This document shows, piece after piece, positions 1 through 5,845 of a DNA stretch of 7,192 bases. Under the pieces are notes generated by a model that did not search any database, had not been told where the DNA came from, and was given only the letters and a program-made list of their open reading frames with translations. Source of the DNA: Verrucomicrobia bacterium UBA4286 (GTDB taxonomy: Bacteria; Verrucomicrobiota; Kiritimatiellia; RFP12; UBA1067); assembly GCA_002395905.1 (NCBI GenBank), contig DGVK01000228.1, positions 1 through 7,192 on the forward strand. Reading direction: 5' to 3'. Numbering within the stretch: position 1 is the stretch's first letter; every line of letters begins with the position of its first letter. The position numbers and the translations under genes are program-made.

Positions 1-1292
1 CCGTCTCTGAAGAGAAGGAGTTCCCCGCGCCCGGCGACACGCTGGCGGATCTTGTCCGCTACGCAGTTGCGAACCGCCCGGCGATGGCGTCGGCGCGGCT
101 CGCGGTCGACGACGCGAGGCTCGCGCTCAAGGAGATCGACTCGAACGCGCCGCTTGCCAGCGCGACGCCATGGAACGCCATAGGTGCGGGAGCGTCGGGC
201 GGCTACTCGGCCTCCAGCGCGGCGACGCACCTGAAGGATCTGGAAGGAAAGACGCGCGGCAGCTGGTCGGGCGCACTGTCGCTCGACATACTTCTATACG
301 ACTTCGGCCGCCATTCGGCGAACGCGCGCGCGCAGTCCGAGCGGGTGCTTGCGGCGGAGCTCGGGCTTGTCGACGCCGGCTATGCAGTGTTCAAGGAGGT
401 GGCGGGCTCCTACTTCGAGCGTCTTCAGGCGGCGGCGCTCCTTGGCGTCGCATTGACCAACGAGCAGATGCGCGCCGAACATCTCGATCGCGCCAAGGCG
501 CGGTTCGAGGAAGGCGAGGCGCAGCAGCTCGACGTGACGCGCGCGCGGCTCGATCTCGCCGAGGCGCATGAAGCGGTAGTGGCGGCGTCGAACCAGCTTG
601 TGACGGCGACTGCGGACCTTGCGGCGTCTCTGGGCCTTGAGACGGGGTTCGGCGATTCGCTGCCTGGCGTCTCCACGAGCGCTGCGTTCGTCCGCGCTTT
701 TGCGCCGACCGGCCGCACGGCGGCGGAGCTGTTCGACTTCGCGCGGACTAACGCGCCGTCGATGCAGGTAAGCCGTGCGCGACTGCGTGCGGCGTCGGCG
801 GCGGTAGACGCGGCGATCGCCGATCTGGGGCCGTCGCTCAGCGCGTCTCTTTCGCTCAACTGGGCCGATCCGCTATGGTACTGGCGCTGGGGCGTGAGCG
901 GCGCACAGTCGCTTTTCACGGGCTTTCGCAGGACCACGGCGGTCGACCGCGCGACGGTCGCGCTGAAGTCTGCGGCTGCGGATGTGGATGCGGCGGAGCT
1001 TGCTCTTTCGTTCGCGCTTGAGCAGGCCGTCGCCGAACGCGACAACGCGCGCGAGGCGTTCGAGTCGGCCAAGGCCAGCGTGCGCAGCGCGAGGGAGAAT
1101 CTTGACACGGTTGTTGAGCAGCTTTCCGTCGGCGACGCCTCGCGTATCGAGCATACCGACGCCGTGGCGGACTTCGTCACGGCTCTGGCCGGCGCAGAGA
1201 GGGCTTTCTATCGCGGGCAGATCGCCGAAGCGGCGCTTTTCGCGCTCACGGGAGTCGAGCCGGTGTATGTGGAGCAGGTGGAGGATAAATGA
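1..1292 (+). CDS. TolC-family outer-membrane efflux protein, 5' end missing
   Basis: This is the outer-membrane channel of a tripartite exporter. The reading frame is already open at base 3, so the start codon and signal peptide lie upstream. The ATG at base 84 is internal, because in-frame codons before it (TLADLVRYAVANRP) belong to the typical first helix of the family. About 429 codons are visible. The two-fold OEP layout can be seen. Half one has a strand-like stretch SGALSLDILLYDFGR and then a long helix with ARFEEGEAQQLDVTRARL, matching the usual 'RYxxGxxxxLDVLxA' pattern. Half two begins near base 727 (ELFDFARTNAPSMQVSRARL), followed by SASLSLNWADP and a final helix pair ending ALFALTGVEP. 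The stop TGA overlaps the next gene's ATG (ATGA), so the two genes are translationally coupled. The family is well supported by this pattern, but the exported substrate cannot be told. No frameshift was seen. Confidence 0.9.
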   Translation, partial: VSEEKEFPAPGDTLADLVRYAVANRPAMASARLAVDDARLALKEIDSNAPLASATPWNAIGAGASGGYSASSAATHLKDLEGKTRGSWSGALSLDILLYDFGRHSANARAQSERVLAAELGLVDAGYAVFKEVAGSYFERLQAAALLGVALTNEQMRAEHLDRAKARFEEGEAQQLDVTRARLDLAEAHEAVVAASNQLVTATADLAASLGLETGFGDSLPGVSTSAAFVRAFAPTGRTAAELFDFARTNAPSMQVSRARLRAASAAVDAAIADLGPSLSASLSLNWADPLWYWRWGVSGAQSLFTGFRRTTAVDRATVALKSAAADVDAAELALSFALEQAVAERDNAREAFESAKASVRSARENLDTVVEQLSVGDASRIEHTDAVADFVTALAGAERAFYRGQIAEAALFALTGVEPVYVEQVEDK

Positions 1293-1294
1293 TG
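1280..1294 (+). promoter_or_regulatory. Ribosome binding site and double ATG start of the adaptor gene
   Basis: GGAGG at 1280-1284 lies inside the end of the channel gene. Two ATG codons follow back to back, at 1289 (spacing 4) and 1292 (spacing 7). The second has the better spacing, so the protein may begin one residue later than annotated. The difference does not alter the signal peptide. Confidence 0.7.
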
Positions 1295-2572
1295 GACGTT
1301 GCCAGACTTGCGGCGGTCGCCGCGCTTGTCATTGTTTCGGGATGCGGTGAAAACGCGCCGCTCGCCGCGAAGAAGAAGGGGCCTTCGTACCGTCTGGCGC
1401 CGATCACGCGCACAGACGTCGTGCGCACCGTCGAGGCCACGGGAACGGTCACTCCGCGCAATTCGCCGTCGGGGATTCCCGTAGGCGCCCAGGTGAATGG
1501 ACGTCTCGTAAAGCTTTTCGTAGACTACAACTCGGTAGTGACCAACGGACAGGTCGTCGCGCTCATAGACCCGCTCGTCTACGAGGCGAACTACAAAAGC
1601 GCCGTCGCGCGACTGCATGTGAGCCGCGCCAACGTTGAAGTCGGCGAGGCGTCGGTTCGGTCGCGAGAGGCCGAGCTCGCCCTGGCGGAGAAGACCTACG
1701 CGCGCAAGAAGCAGCTTGTGGAAAAGAGCCTGGCGCCGGTGGCCGATCTCGACAGCGCCGAGGAGTCGCTCGCCAAGGCTCGCGCAAGCCTCGATTCCGC
1801 GCGCGCGTCGCTCAAGAGCTCGAAGGCGTCGGTCGAACAGTGCGAGGCCGATGTCTCCCAGGCGGAGGCGAACCTAAGGTACTGCACGATCGTCTCGCCT
1901 GTCGACGGAATCGTGATCGACCGCAAGGTCGAGGAGGGCGAGACGGTCGTTTCGTCGATGAATGCGGTTCCTGTTTTGACCATCGCCGAGGATTTGAAGA
2001 CCGTCTGGGTGGAAGCGACGGTTCCCGAAGCGGATGTAGGCAACATCAAAGTTGGACAGTCCGTGACGTTCACGGCCGACGCCTACCGCAGGAGGTTCAC
2101 CGGCAGGGTTATCCAGATACGCCGCGCGGCGACGACGACCAACAATGTCGTGACGTTCCCTGTGATAATCGAGGCCGAGAACCCCGACGAGATGCTCTTC
2201 CCCGGCATGACGGCGACGCTTTCCATAGAGACCGCGCGCGCGGAGGACGTGGTGGTGGTAGCGGCGGCGGCGTTCAGGTTCCGTCCGCACGAAGAGGATA
2301 TTGCAGGCCTCGGGGAAATTCCGCGCGGACGCAAGTTGTGGATTGTCGGCGATGACGGAAGGATAAGCCCGATGGTCGTTGCCGAGGGTGTGAGCGACGA
2401 TTCGTTCACGCAGATAATCGCCGATGGAGTGGACGCGCTTGAAGGGCGCAAAGCCGTCGTCGGGTATCAAACCGCTGTCACCGCCCAGCAGGACGAGACG
2501 AACAATCCTTTCATGCCGAAGTTCCCTGCCCGCGGGAAGAACAAGGGGACCGCGCCCGAGCCGAAGAAGTGA
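1289..2572 (+). CDS. MacA/HlyD-type periplasmic adaptor, predicted lipoprotein
   Basis: This is the membrane-fusion subunit that links an inner-membrane pump to the TolC-like channel encoded just before it. It has 427 residues, somewhat longer than E. coli MacA (about 370). Residues 1-19 form a signal peptide ending in a lipobox-like VSGC, which predicts lipid attachment at Cys19. Residues about 60-97 (VGAQVNGRL...NGQVVALID) are the first half of the biotinyl-lipoyl domain. Residues about 99-197 form a long alpha-helical hairpin rich in Ala, Glu, Lys and Ser. The lipoyl domain closes with CTIVSPVDGIVIDRKVEEGE (199-218). A beta-barrel domain follows (VWVEATVPEADVGNIKVGQ to LFPGMTATLSIE), then a membrane-proximal domain. 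The C-terminal NPFMPKFP tail is followed by a basic, Pro-rich end. A MacB-type ABC pump or an RND pump are both possible partners; neither is visible. The helical-tip motif has Arg139 and Leu143, but Pro150 stands where Ser is usual. Confidence 0.88.
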   Translation: MMDVARLAAVAALVIVSGCGENAPLAAKKKGPSYRLAPITRTDVVRTVEATGTVTPRNSPSGIPVGAQVNGRLVKLFVDYNSVVTNGQVVALIDPLVYEANYKSAVARLHVSRANVEVGEASVRSREAELALAEKTYARKKQLVEKSLAPVADLDSAEESLAKARASLDSARASLKSSKASVEQCEADVSQAEANLRYCTIVSPVDGIVIDRKVEEGETVVSSMNAVPVLTIAEDLKTVWVEATVPEADVGNIKVGQSVTFTADAYRRRFTGRVIQIRRAATTTNNVVTFPVIIEAENPDEMLFPGMTATLSIETARAEDVVVVAAAAFRFRPHEEDIAGLGEIPRGRKLWIVGDDGRISPMVVAEGVSDDSFTQIIADGVDALEGRKAVVGYQTAVTAQQDETNNPFMPKFPARGKNKGTAPEPKK

Positions 2573-2588
2573 CGCGGCAGATTGCCCT

Positions 2589-2786
2589 GGGTCTTGCCCA
2601 CGCTTTGCCTAAGTCTCGCCCAGACTTTGGTGAAGTCTCGCCCAGACTTTGCCTAAGTCTCGCCCAGACTTTGGTGAAGTCTCGCCCAGACTTTGGTGAA
2701 GTCTTGCCCAGACTTTGGTGAAGTCTCGCCCAGACTTTGCCTAAGTCTCGCCCAGACTTTGCCTCAACCCTGCCTGAACTTTGGGT
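2589..2786. repeat. 22-bp tandem repeat of alternating complementary arms
   Basis: Seven near-identical 22-bp units fill 2611-2764, with one degenerate unit on each side (2589-2610 and 2765-2786). Each unit is two 11-bp halves: AAGTCTCGCCC followed by AGACTTTGGTG or AGACTTTGCCT. The arms AAGTCT and AGACTT are exact reverse complements. AAGTCT starts at 2611, 2633, 2655, 2677, 2699, 2721 and 2743; AGACTT starts 11 bp after each. Every arm can pair with the arm before or after it, always across a 5-nt loop. The last four bases of the seven core units read GGTG, GCCT, GGTG, GGTG, GGTG, GCCT, GCCT. Only the unit at 2699 has a changed first loop (TGCCC). The period is not a multiple of three and no credible gene covers the array. 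It lies between the convergent ends of the adaptor and ATPase genes. A role in termination, protein binding or as a mobile short repeat is possible; the function is unknown. Confidence 0.95.
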
Positions 2787-2870
2787 CAGGACAGGCTGGC
2801 GAAGCCGCCGTGAGTGCGTTAATGGTATATTGCGTTTCTACAAGTTACAGCTGTGATGGGCCGTACGGCT
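2787..2870. other. Short spacer between the repeat array and the ATPase stop
   Basis: This is the rest of the 298-bp convergent gap. It contains one arm of a small hairpin at the end of the array (CCTGA 2773-2777 with TCAGG 2786-2790), an AT-richer patch around 2820-2845 and a 10-bp palindrome GCCGTACGGC at 2860-2869. No hairpin followed by a T-run is present on either strand, so I do not call an intrinsic terminator. No gene is seen. Confidence 0.5.
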
Positions 2871-4889
2871 TCATTTTACCGGCTTGCGCCGGAAGCGTCG
2901 GTCGTAGAGCAGCGCCGCGTTCGTGACGACGAGCACCGAGCCGCAGTTGTGGACGAGCGCGCCGGTGACGGGGGTGAGAACACCAAGCATCGAGCATATG
3001 ATCGCGACGGCGTTTATCGTCATCGACAGAGTGATGTTGAAATGGATCGTCCGCACGCACGCGACCGAAAGTCGCTTGAGGTAGGCTAGGAGCGTGAGGT
3101 CGTCGCCGACGAGCGATATGTCGGCGGCTTCAACCGCTATGTCGCTCCCGGCGCCTCCCATCGCTATCCCGACTGACGCCGTCTTGAGCGCGACGGCATC
3201 GTTCACACCGTCGCCGACCATGCACGCGTCCGCGCCGCCGGACTGTATCGCCGCGACGGCATCGGCTTTTTCGGAGGGCATGAGTCCGGCGCGCACTTCC
3301 GTTATTCCGAGTTCCTGCGCCACACGGTTCGCGGTCTGGGCGTGATCGCCAGTCATGAGGCACGGCCTCACGCCTGCGGACTCCAGCTCGGCGAGAGCGT
3401 CCTTCGCTTCCTTGCGAACGACGTCCGAAAGCGCTATGAGGCCGATTGCCTTCCCGTCCGCCGCGACAAAAACCACGGCTCTGCCGTCCGCCCGGCGCTT
3501 TTCGGCCGCGTGCTCGGCGTCCGGCGGGATGGCGACCCCGTTGTCCTTTAGCCACTGTGCCGTCCCGCAGACGACCGAGGCGCCTTCGACCTTTCCCGTC
3601 ACTCCGCGACCCGGCTTCATTGAAAACGCATCCGCCGGCGCGACTGCGGCAGAAGATTCCGCGGCCTTCGCGACGATTGCTTTCGCCAGCGGATGCTCCG
3701 ACGAAGATTCGACCGCGGCCGCCAGGCGAAGAATTCGCGCGGGGTCCGTGTCGGACGCGAGAGGCGCGACCTCGTCGACGGCGAGGCGTCCTTCTGTAAG
3801 CGTGCCTGTCTTGTCGAGGCAGGCGACGGTGACGCGTCCCATCCGCTCAAGCGCCTCGCCCGATTTCACGATAACGCCGTATTTAGCGGCCTGGCCGATC
3901 GACGCCATTATTGCGGTCGGGGTCGCGAGTGCGAGAGAGCAGGGGCAGAACACGACCATCACCGTCACGCCGCGCACAAGCGCGTCGGTGAAGTTTCCGC
4001 CGAGCGCCCATGCGCCGAGGAACGTCGCGACGGCCAGCGCGAGCGCCGCAGGCACGAGCCGCGCCGCCCACTTGTCGGCGATGCGCTGTATGGGGGCCTT
4101 TCTGGACTGCGCCTCTTTGACGAGACGGATGAGCTTTTGAAGCGACGAGTCGGCGTCGACCTTCGTCACCTTGACGACGATAGTGCCGAACTGGTTCACA
4201 GACCCCGAGCACACTTCGTCGCCCGGCGCTTTATCGACAGGCAGCGACTCGCCTGTCATCACGCTCTGGTCGACGGAAGTCTCGCCTTCGAGGATAGTGC
4301 CGTCCACAGGGATGGTCTCGCCCGGGCGCACCTGCACGCCGTCGCCGACGCATATCTCGGCGAGAGGCACGTCCTTGAAGAATATTCCCTTGGCTCTGCA
4401 CTTGGGGCAGGTCACTACATATCTTGCCGTCGCAGGGACGAGCGACGTGAGCTTGGCGAGGCCTTTGCGCGCGCGTTTGAGCGTCGCAAGTTCGAGCGTC
4501 TCGCCGAGAGCCATCAGAAAGGCGACCTCTCCCGCCGCGAACATCTGGCCTATCGCGAGGCATGAGACCATCGCGCACGAAATGAGAAGGGCGGTTCTTA
4601 TCTTCTTATGGACGAAGAGCGCTTCGACAGCCTCTCTCAGAATCGGGAGCCCGCAGATGAAGACCGCGATGCAGGCCGGGTCGAGCCATCCGAGCGTGGA
4701 CGGCCCATGGCGGCAGCCGTGGCGGTCCAGGGCGAAGCTCGCGGCGAGGCACGCCGCCGACACCGCCAGATACGGCCATTTTTCAAGGTGTTCGCACAGC
4801 CTTTCGAGCCATGCGGCAAATCCTTTCTTTTCAACTCCCGCGCCTTCGGCGGCGTTCTCTTTTGCGGCTATGCTGCAGCAGCTTCCCAT
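2871..4889 (-). CDS. P1B-type heavy-metal-transporting ATPase (probable copper or related metal exporter)
   Basis: This inner-membrane pump uses ATP to move a soft metal ion out of the cytoplasm. ATG at 4889 gives 672 residues and has AAAGGAG about nine bases upstream. An in-frame TTG at 4937 would overlap csoR and lacks this site. All catalytic motifs are present: TGES (212-215) of the actuator domain, the CPC transport-site motif (315-317), DKTGT with phosphorylated Asp359, the SEHPLA nucleotide-binding motif (His399) and GDGVND (559-564). The last membrane region carries HNCGS (647-651) instead of the YN and MxxSS signatures of classical CopA, so metal specificity is uncertain. There is no N-terminal HMA domain; the protein begins MGSCC, and HGCRHG stands at 57-62. 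The actuator domain holds an unusual TCPKC segment (Cys161 and Cys164). The gene lies 31 bp downstream of csoR in one operon, which points to a metal sensed by CsoR. Confidence 0.92.
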   Translation of the reverse strand: MGSCCSIAAKENAAEGAGVEKKGFAAWLERLCEHLEKWPYLAVSAACLAASFALDRHGCRHGPSTLGWLDPACIAVFICGLPILREAVEALFVHKKIRTALLISCAMVSCLAIGQMFAAGEVAFLMALGETLELATLKRARKGLAKLTSLVPATARYVVTCPKCRAKGIFFKDVPLAEICVGDGVQVRPGETIPVDGTILEGETSVDQSVMTGESLPVDKAPGDEVCSGSVNQFGTIVVKVTKVDADSSLQKLIRLVKEAQSRKAPIQRIADKWAARLVPAALALAVATFLGAWALGGNFTDALVRGVTVMVVFCPCSLALATPTAIMASIGQAAKYGVIVKSGEALERMGRVTVACLDKTGTLTEGRLAVDEVAPLASDTDPARILRLAAAVESSSEHPLAKAIVAKAAESSAAVAPADAFSMKPGRGVTGKVEGASVVCGTAQWLKDNGVAIPPDAEHAAEKRRADGRAVVFVAADGKAIGLIALSDVVRKEAKDALAELESAGVRPCLMTGDHAQTANRVAQELGITEVRAGLMPSEKADAVAAIQSGGADACMVGDGVNDAVALKTASVGIAMGGAGSDIAVEAADISLVGDDLTLLAYLKRLSVACVRTIHFNITLSMTINAVAIICSMLGVLTPVTGALVHNCGSVLVVTNAALLYDRRFRRKPVK

Positions 4890-4920
4890 GGCAGAACTCT
4901 CCTTTCCCGCTGACGGCTGC

Positions 4921-5199
4921 TCAGGCCATCTTTGCAAAATTCTCCAGGGATTCCGCGAACGACTCTATGGTCTCGTCGGCGTTCCCGCTTTCAATGCCTT
5001 CACGCACGCAGTGGCGCAGGTGGCCTTCGAGAATCATGAACGAAATCTTGTGCAGCGCGCCGTTCACGGCGGTGAACTGCAGAAGAACGTCCTCGCATGG
5101 AACGTCCTCCTCGAGCATCTTCTGAATGCCGTTCAACTGGCCGATCACCTTCTTGAGACGCACCTGCAGCAGGCTCGCGTCGCTTATGCACTTTTTCAC
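4921..5199 (-). CDS. csoR: CsoR/DUF156-family metal-sensing transcriptional repressor
   Basis: This is a small all-alpha repressor that binds its operator when metal-free and lets go on binding metal, usually Cu(I). The frame is open up to 5301, but the start is GTG at 5199. AAGGAG stands 8 bases before it and the promoter -10 is at 5233-5238, so longer versions would start upstream of the transcript. The product has 92 residues, the usual family size. The core RLKKVIGQLNGIQKMLEEDV matches the family's first helices. The Cu(I) ligands of characterised CsoR proteins are all present as Cys35 (VPC), His60 and Cys64 (HLRHC), at nearly the same positions as Cys36, His61 and Cys65 of the M. tuberculosis protein. 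The nickel sensor RcnR would have His at the last site, and the persulfide sensor CstR lacks the His. Copper is therefore the best guess. The first gene of an operon with the ATPase. Confidence 0.92.
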   Translation of the reverse strand: MKKCISDASLLQVRLKKVIGQLNGIQKMLEEDVPCEDVLLQFTAVNGALHKISFMILEGHLRHCVREGIESGNADETIESFAESLENFAKMA

Positions 5200-5232
5200 T
5201 GGCTTCACTCCTTCTTTGACGAAACGGCGCGT

Positions 5233-5262
5233 ATTATACCATACCCCTGTAGGGTATGTCAA
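5233..5262 (-). promoter_or_regulatory. csoR-ATPase operon promoter, consensus -35 and extended -10
   Basis: On the minus strand TTGACA (5262-5257) is followed after 18 bp by TATAAT (5238-5233). Both hexamers are perfect sigma-70 consensus, and TGG before the -10 makes it an extended -10. Transcription should start near 5226, giving a leader of about 27 nt before the GTG start. The CsoR-type operator occupies the spacer, so a bound repressor would block RNA polymerase. Confidence 0.9.
5240..5258. promoter_or_regulatory. CsoR operator
   Basis: CATACCCCTGTAGGGTATG is a perfect inverted repeat with 7-bp arms (CATACCC and GGGTATG) around a 5-bp centre. This C/G-run palindrome flanked by TA matches operators known for the CsoR family in copper operons. 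It sits between the -35 and -10 of the csoR promoter and just upstream of the divergent exbB promoter. Confidence 0.85.
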
Positions 5263-5282
5263 TGCGGCGTCCAGGGAAATAT

Positions 5283-5290
5283 GGTATAAT
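5283..5290 (+). promoter_or_regulatory. Extended -10 promoter of the exbB operon
   Basis: TGGTATAAT (TATAAT at 5285-5290) lies 39 bp before the exbB start codon, giving a predicted transcript start near 5297. No good -35 hexamer is found 16-18 bp upstream (around 5261-5268), as is common for extended -10 promoters. The missing -35 would lie next to the CsoR operator, so metal-dependent control of this side is possible but unproven. Confidence 0.7.
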
Positions 5291-5295
5291 ACCAC

Positions 5296-5324
5296 CTCCA
5301 AAAGCAGAGAATCTTTTCAAGGAG
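5296..5324 (+). promoter_or_regulatory. Possible hairpin covering the exbB ribosome binding site
   Basis: CTCCAAAAG (5296-5304) can pair with CTTTT (5313-5317) and GGAG (5321-5324), leaving an 8-nt loop and a 3-nt CAA bulge. GGAG is the core of the Shine-Dalgarno of exbB. The predicted transcript start falls at about the first paired bases, so the outer four pairs may not all exist in the RNA. This is only a structural possibility. Confidence 0.3.
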
Positions 5325-5329
5325 AGCAA

Positions 5330-5845
5330 ATGAACGACATCACGTTCGGACAGGCATGGGAGTACGGCGGCCCGCTTATGTGGGTTCTGGCCGGTTTTTC
5401 CGTCTTCGGTCTTGCAGTGGTCCTTTATCTGTGGATCGCCCAGGCCAGATGGGTTTTCATACCCTCCGCGCTCAAGCGCATGCGCGTCGCGAAGGATATG
5501 GCCGCGGAAGGTTCGCGCATAGCGGCGCGTGCCAACGCCGCAGTCGACTGGCTGGCCGATGTAGCGGCGATCGCGCCGCTCGTGGGCCTTCTGGGAACGG
5601 TGCTCGGCATGTTCAAGGCCTTCGGCGGGATCGCGAGCGATGTAGCGGCGGGCGCGAAGCCGGTGGTGCTGGCGCAGGGCGTGTCGCAGGCGATTGTCAC
5701 GACAATCTTCGGCCTTGCAGTCGCGATCCCGTCTCTTCTCGCCTATGCGTTCTTCCGCCGGCGTGCGGCGAAGCGCGTCGCCGAGCTGGAGGTCGCCGTA
5801 GAAGAAATAACGAGCGCCGGGGGACAGGATGAAGTTCGGCGCTGA
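5330..5845 (+). CDS. exbB: MotA/TolQ/ExbB-family proton channel, short form
   Basis: This is the proton-channel subunit of an inner-membrane motor that passes proton-motive force to the outer membrane or periplasm. ATG at 5330 has AAGGAGAG just upstream (5319-5326) and follows the extended -10. The open frame continues back to 5126 but only across the csoR antisense and the promoter. The product has 171 residues, shorter than E. coli ExbB (244), mainly because the cytoplasmic loop after the first helix is short. Three membrane helices are visible: about 14-36, 76-98 and 119-142. The family motif APLVGLLGTVLGMFKAF (82-98) with Thr90, and the third helix with Thr124/Thr125, supply the polar pore-lining residues. 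The C-terminus overlaps exbD by 17 bp, so the two are probably translated together. TolQ and ExbB cannot be told apart from this sequence. Confidence 0.92.
   Translation: MNDITFGQAWEYGGPLMWVLAGFSVFGLAVVLYLWIAQARWVFIPSALKRMRVAKDMAAEGSRIAARANAAVDWLADVAAIAPLVGLLGTVLGMFKAFGGIASDVAAGAKPVVLAQGVSQAIVTTIFGLAVAIPSLLAYAFFRRRAAKRVAELEVAVEEITSAGGQDEVRR

Larger units (their letters stand above)
5231..5292. repeat. 13-bp perfect inverted repeat made by two divergent -10 regions
   Basis: GTATTATACCATA (5231-5243) and TATGGTATAATAC (5280-5292) are exact reverse complements separated by 36 bp. Each arm contains an extended -10 element pointing outward. The left arm overlaps the start of the CsoR operator (5240-5258) by four bases. 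Confidence 0.85.

Noticed and set aside
425..1180. Minus-strand open frame of 251 codons within the TolC-family gene
   Set aside because: It is a Ser/Ala-rich antisense shadow of a clearly recognised coding sequence.
2589..2786. CRISPR array
   Set aside because: The units are contiguous 22-bp tandem copies with no unique spacers, and no cas gene is near.
2823..2831. TGGTATATT as an extended -10 promoter on the + strand
   Set aside because: It has no -35, and would only produce an antisense transcript into the ATPase gene. It is a single short match in an AT-richer patch.
2860..2892. Palindrome GCCGTACGGC and hairpin CCGGC-TTGC-GCCGG as intrinsic terminators
   Set aside because: Stems are only 3-5 bp and neither is followed by a T-run on either strand. 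The second lies within ATPase codons.
2693..2926. Open frame (77 codons) over the right part of the repeat array and the ATPase end
   Set aside because: It starts with TTG inside a 22-bp repeat, has no ribosome site and runs antisense into the ATPase gene. The repeat period breaks any codon pattern.
4890..4937. TTG at 4937 as the ATPase start
   Set aside because: It would overlap csoR by 17 bp, has no ribosome site, and the extra 16 residues look unlike any family N-terminus. ATG at 4889 has AAAGGAG in front.
3355..5289. Long + strand open frames (3355-4140, 3693-4565, 4171-5289)
   Set aside because: They are antisense shadows of the GC-rich ATPase and csoR genes, with low-complexity Ala/Arg/Ser-rich products and no recognisable domain.
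5200..5301. Longer N-terminus for CsoR (34 extra residues)
   Set aside because: It would cross the operator, promoter and predicted transcript start. The family size is about 90 residues.
5126..5329. Longer N-terminus for the ExbB-like protein
   Set aside because: The extension is antisense to csoR and crosses both promoters. The ATG at 5330 has a strong ribosome site.
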